Assembly: GCF_001417775.1 (NCBI RefSeq)
Contig: NZ_BBZJ01000015.1
Span: forward strand, 186,001 to 250,000
Direction of reading: 5' to 3'
Source of the DNA: Streptomyces sp. TP-A0356
GTDB taxonomy: Bacteria; Actinomycetota; Actinomycetes; Streptomycetales; Streptomycetaceae
DNA length: 64,000 nucleotides
Of the stretch, positions 61,747-64,000 are shown in pieces (position 1 is the first letter of the stretch; every line of letters begins with the position of its first letter). The position numbers and the translations under genes are program-made. The notes under the pieces are model-generated. The model was not told where the DNA came from, did no database searches, and saw only the letters and a program-made list of their open reading frames with translations.

Positions 61747-63606
61747 CTACCGGCGTATTCGCGTCGGTCCTGCCGACCATGGGCTGGGTGGCAGGACGCA
61801 TCCGTGCACGCTGGTGGTGAGTACGGCCGCGAGCGGGCCGCACAGGTCGGCGGCGCGCAGTGACGTCGTCACCGGGATCGCGGGGCCGTCGTGGCCTGCC
61901 CGCCGTGCCGGCGGCCCGCTCGGGTCCGCGTCCGGCAGTGTGGTCCAGCCGTCCGCCGCGGGGACCGGGTCGGGTCGCCGCCCGTCGGGGGGCCGACCGC
62001 TCCTGAGGACGGGGTCCAGCAGCAGCGTCGCCGCCGACAGCAGCGACGACTCGACCGCGCTGCCGCGTCCCGTCAACCGGCGGTGCAGCAGACCGGCCAC
62101 GACCGCCTCGGCGCCGAGCATGCCGCCGAGCGAGTCCAGGACCGTCATCAGGGTCGGGCGGGGCGGCTCGCCGGGGTCGTGGCGCAGGGCGTCGGCGACA
62201 CCCGAGCGCGCCTGCACCATGAAGTCAGTGCCCAGGGGCGGCGCCGGCACGGCGTCCGACCAGCCCGACGTGTGGGCGTACACCAGCGCGGGGTTGACCC
62301 GGTGCAGGGCCGCGCCGTCCAGTCCGAGCCGTTCGGCCGCGCCGGGGGCCCAGTTGTGCAGGAAGACGTCGGCGCCGCGCACCGCCGCCAGCAGCTCGCG
62401 CCGCCCGCGCTCGCTCTTGATGTCGACCTCCACGGCGTCCTTGCCGTGGTTGAGCGCCAGCCATACGGCGGAGTGGTCGCCGCACAGGGGTGGCATGCCC
62501 CGCATGGGATCGCCGCCGGGCGGCTCGACACGTATGACCTCGGCCCCGAGCAGCCGCAGCAGATGCGCCGCCAGCGGGCCCTGGATCCGGCGCCCCGCCT
62601 CCAGCACGACCAGACCGCCGAGCGGTCCGCGCTCAGGACGGGCCCCGGACCGCGGCGCGGCGGGCGGGACAGCCGCAGCGCCGGACGTCGACGTGCTCGT
62701 GTCCGGCGCCGGGCCGGACCTCAGCAGCCAGGGGTCCGGTGGTTCCGCGGTACCGTCCAGGCCCAGCTCGCGGCGCCGCTCGGCGATCGTCGTGATCGGG
62801 CAGATGCTGACGCCGTACTGCCCGGCCAGTCGGCGCACTTCGTCCCAGGGCCGGCGTACCGCGGTGTGCAGCTCGGGCGGAAGGGGGGCGGCGGCGACCG
62901 AGAAGCGCGCGGCGAACGATCGCCAGCCGTCTCGCGCCGCCTCGCGCGACGCCCCGAGGGCGGCCCAGAAGCGGGCCCACGGTTCGGCCTGGAGGGCCTC
63001 GATCTCGAACCACACCCCGTCCAGGCTCCGGAACGGGGGGCCGCCCGGGCCGCAGTCGGGAAGCCCCGAGTCGGCGGAGGCGACGGCCAGGTAGTGAGCG
63101 GTCAGCAGCAGGGCCGCACGGTCGACACCGGTGGCCGCCGCCTGGCGCCCGGCGTCCGGATCGGCGCAGGCGAGTTGGCTGAGCAGACCGATGGTGCCCA
63201 GGACGCCCGCGGCGGTGCCCGCGACATCGAGCGGCAGCGCACGCGGACGCCCGTGGCGGCGGCCGTGCACCTGCATGATCCCGCACACGGCCTGTGCGGA
63301 AGCCTCGTCGTGCACCAGGTCCGCGGGCAGCACGTCGGCCCAGCGGACCACCGTCCCGGCGGTCCCGAACGGCCCGTGCGTCCAGGCCCGGGCCGCCGGC
63401 GCCGGTCCGGGACCCTCCGGACAGTGGTCCTCGGCGCCGTCACCGCCCGCGGTCTCACCGTCCTCGTCCTCGGCGCCTGCCGCCGCGACGTCCCCGCCGA
63501 GACGGCGGAGATGGTCCCGGACCACCCGTGCCGCGGTGCTGGTCCCCGCCACGGCGCAGCGCCGCCCGGACAACGGAGCGAGTTTCTCAACGACGGGGTG
63601 GATCAT
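61747..63606 (-). CDS. Class III CoA-transferase (CaiB/BaiF family), two-domain
   Basis: 619 residues. The second half is complete: LVVLEAGRRIQGPLAAHLLR, VIRVEPPGGDPMRGMPP, VEVDIKSERGRREL, and TDFMVQARSGVADAL with the catalytic Asp. The first half (RRCAVAGTSTAARVVRDHL, LLTAHYLAVASADSG) looks like a divergent, probably inactive copy. It would move CoA between acids, possibly with the ligase at 59445-61076. GGAGG lies nine bases before the ATG. Confidence 0.82.
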   Translation of the reverse strand: MIHPVVEKLAPLSGRRCAVAGTSTAARVVRDHLRRLGGDVAAAGAEDEDGETAGGDGAEDHCPEGPGPAPAARAWTHGPFGTAGTVVRWADVLPADLVHDEASAQAVCGIMQVHGRRHGRPRALPLDVAGTAAGVLGTIGLLSQLACADPDAGRQAAATGVDRAALLLTAHYLAVASADSGLPDCGPGGPPFRSLDGVWFEIEALQAEPWARFWAALGASREAARDGWRSFAARFSVAAAPLPPELHTAVRRPWDEVRRLAGQYGVSICPITTIAERRRELGLDGTAEPPDPWLLRSGPAPDTSTSTSGAAAVPPAAPRSGARPERGPLGGLVVLEAGRRIQGPLAAHLLRLLGAEVIRVEPPGGDPMRGMPPLCGDHSAVWLALNHGKDAVEVDIKSERGRRELLAAVRGADVFLHNWAPGAAERLGLDGAALHRVNPALVYAHTSGWSDAVPAPPLGTDFMVQARSGVADALRHDPGEPPRPTLMTVLDSLGGMLGAEAVVAGLLHRRLTGRGSAVESSLLSAATLLLDPVLRSGRPPDGRRPDPVPAADGWTTLPDADPSGPPARRAGHDGPAIPVTTSLRAADLCGPLAAVLTTSVHGCVLPPSPWSAGPTRIRR

Positions 63607-63889
63607 TCAGTCCTACCTCCGAGAGAACCGCGGGCTTCGACGCCCGTGAGGCGACCGGCGAGGGTCAAGGCTCTGCACGCCCATCCGACCGTGCCCGGCG
63701 CCCGCTGTCCATCCCGGCGAGGCGGAATTGAACACCGCAGTCAAGTGCCGTCGGCCGTCGCAGGTCCCGGCGTTGCAGCGCCCTGCTTGTTGGCCGACGG
63801 GCCGCCGGAACGGGCGTGACCCGGCCCTAGTGTCGGTGGGCACCGCTCCGACGCCGCATCGCCGGCCCGCAGCTTCGAGGGGGAGGGGG

Positions 63890-64000
63890 ATGTCCGTGGC
63901 CGCAGCGCACGAGGCCCGCGACTGTCCAGTGTGCCGGGAACCATGGCTGGTCCTGGCGGATCCGGCCGGTCTTCCGCACCGCATGGCCGAACTGTCGGCG
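63890..64000 (+). CDS. Unidentified protein, 5' end only, cut by the window edge
   Basis: 37 residues are visible, MSVAAAHEARDCPVCREPWL and on to the edge. The CPVC pair could be part of a metal site. A strong GAGGGGGAGGGG ribosome site stands directly upstream, so the start is convincing. It diverges from the CoA-transferase with 283 gene-free bases between them. It may belong to the cluster. No family call is possible. Confidence 0.6.
   Translation, partial: MSVAAAHEARDCPVCREPWLVLADPAGLPHRMAELSA

Noticed and set aside
1..64000. tRNA or rRNA genes
   Set aside because: No tRNA cloverleaf with conserved TTCGA-type arm or rRNA sequence was recognised by eye; a covariance search was not possible.

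Overview
High-GC actinobacterial DNA, almost certainly from a Streptomyces chromosome arm. The GC content, AGGAGG-type ribosome sites, frequent GTG/TTG starts and a tap-tpg telomere-maintenance operon (18274-20958) all point to a linear replicon.

Layout. 1-8167: end of an NlpC/P60-like gene, a YbdK-type ligase, a group 2 sigma factor, a beta-helix protein, an FAD oxidoreductase, a polysaccharide pyruvyl transferase and an SRPBCC protein. 8168-10786: remains of an integrated element. A large serine recombinase abuts a monooxygenase gene that lost its native start, and a nested inverted repeat lies on the far side. 11069-18110: C39-like secreted peptidase, luciferase-like oxidoreductase, secreted GH5 glycosidase with three C-terminal repeats, NmrA-type reductase with a TetR regulator, SGNH hydrolase. 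18274-20958: tpg and tap. 21169-29036: APC permease, DksA-like protein, multicopper oxidase lipoprotein, accessory cytochrome oxidase subunit I with a coupled small membrane protein, two small proteins. 29033-29200: a 168-bp palindromic MITE-like repeat. 29201-34857: decayed DNA, MFS transporter, aldo/keto reductase, FMN reductase, secreted alpha/beta hydrolase.

35281 to the right edge is the main discovery: a biosynthetic cluster, here inferred to make a cyclopropane-bearing DNA-alkylating metabolite related in logic to CC-1065 and yatakemycin. Three independent signals agree. (1) A HemN-like radical SAM enzyme overlaps a SAM methyltransferase, the pair known to build the cyclopropane of CC-1065. 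(2) An AlkD-type DNA glycosylase matches the yatakemycin self-resistance strategy. (3) Three GyrI-like proteins or domains are present, a family shown to hydrolyse cyclopropanoid alkylators.

The cluster has two divergent operons from a shared 317-bp region at 53735-54051. The leftward operon (13 genes, ending at a strong hairpin at 36855-36886) encodes a molybdopterin enzyme, a PLP decarboxylase, a Zn dehydrogenase, a degenerate and an intact PaaK-like enzyme, an NAD(P) reductase, a 2-deoxy-scyllo-inosose-synthase-like cyclase, a BtrH-like acyltransferase, the radical SAM/methyltransferase pair, a nitrilase-family amidase, a second methyltransferase and a transporter fused to ABM-like domains. 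The rightward operon encodes a TrpB-like enzyme, a TIM-barrel isomerase, a TatD-like hydrolase, a VOC-like protein, a ferredoxin, a flavin reductase, the AlkD protein and an acyl-CoA synthetase. A GyrI-like gene and a CoA-transferase follow. No NRPS, PKS or carrier protein is seen, so bond formation probably relies on free adenylates or CoA esters. The cluster may continue past base 64000.
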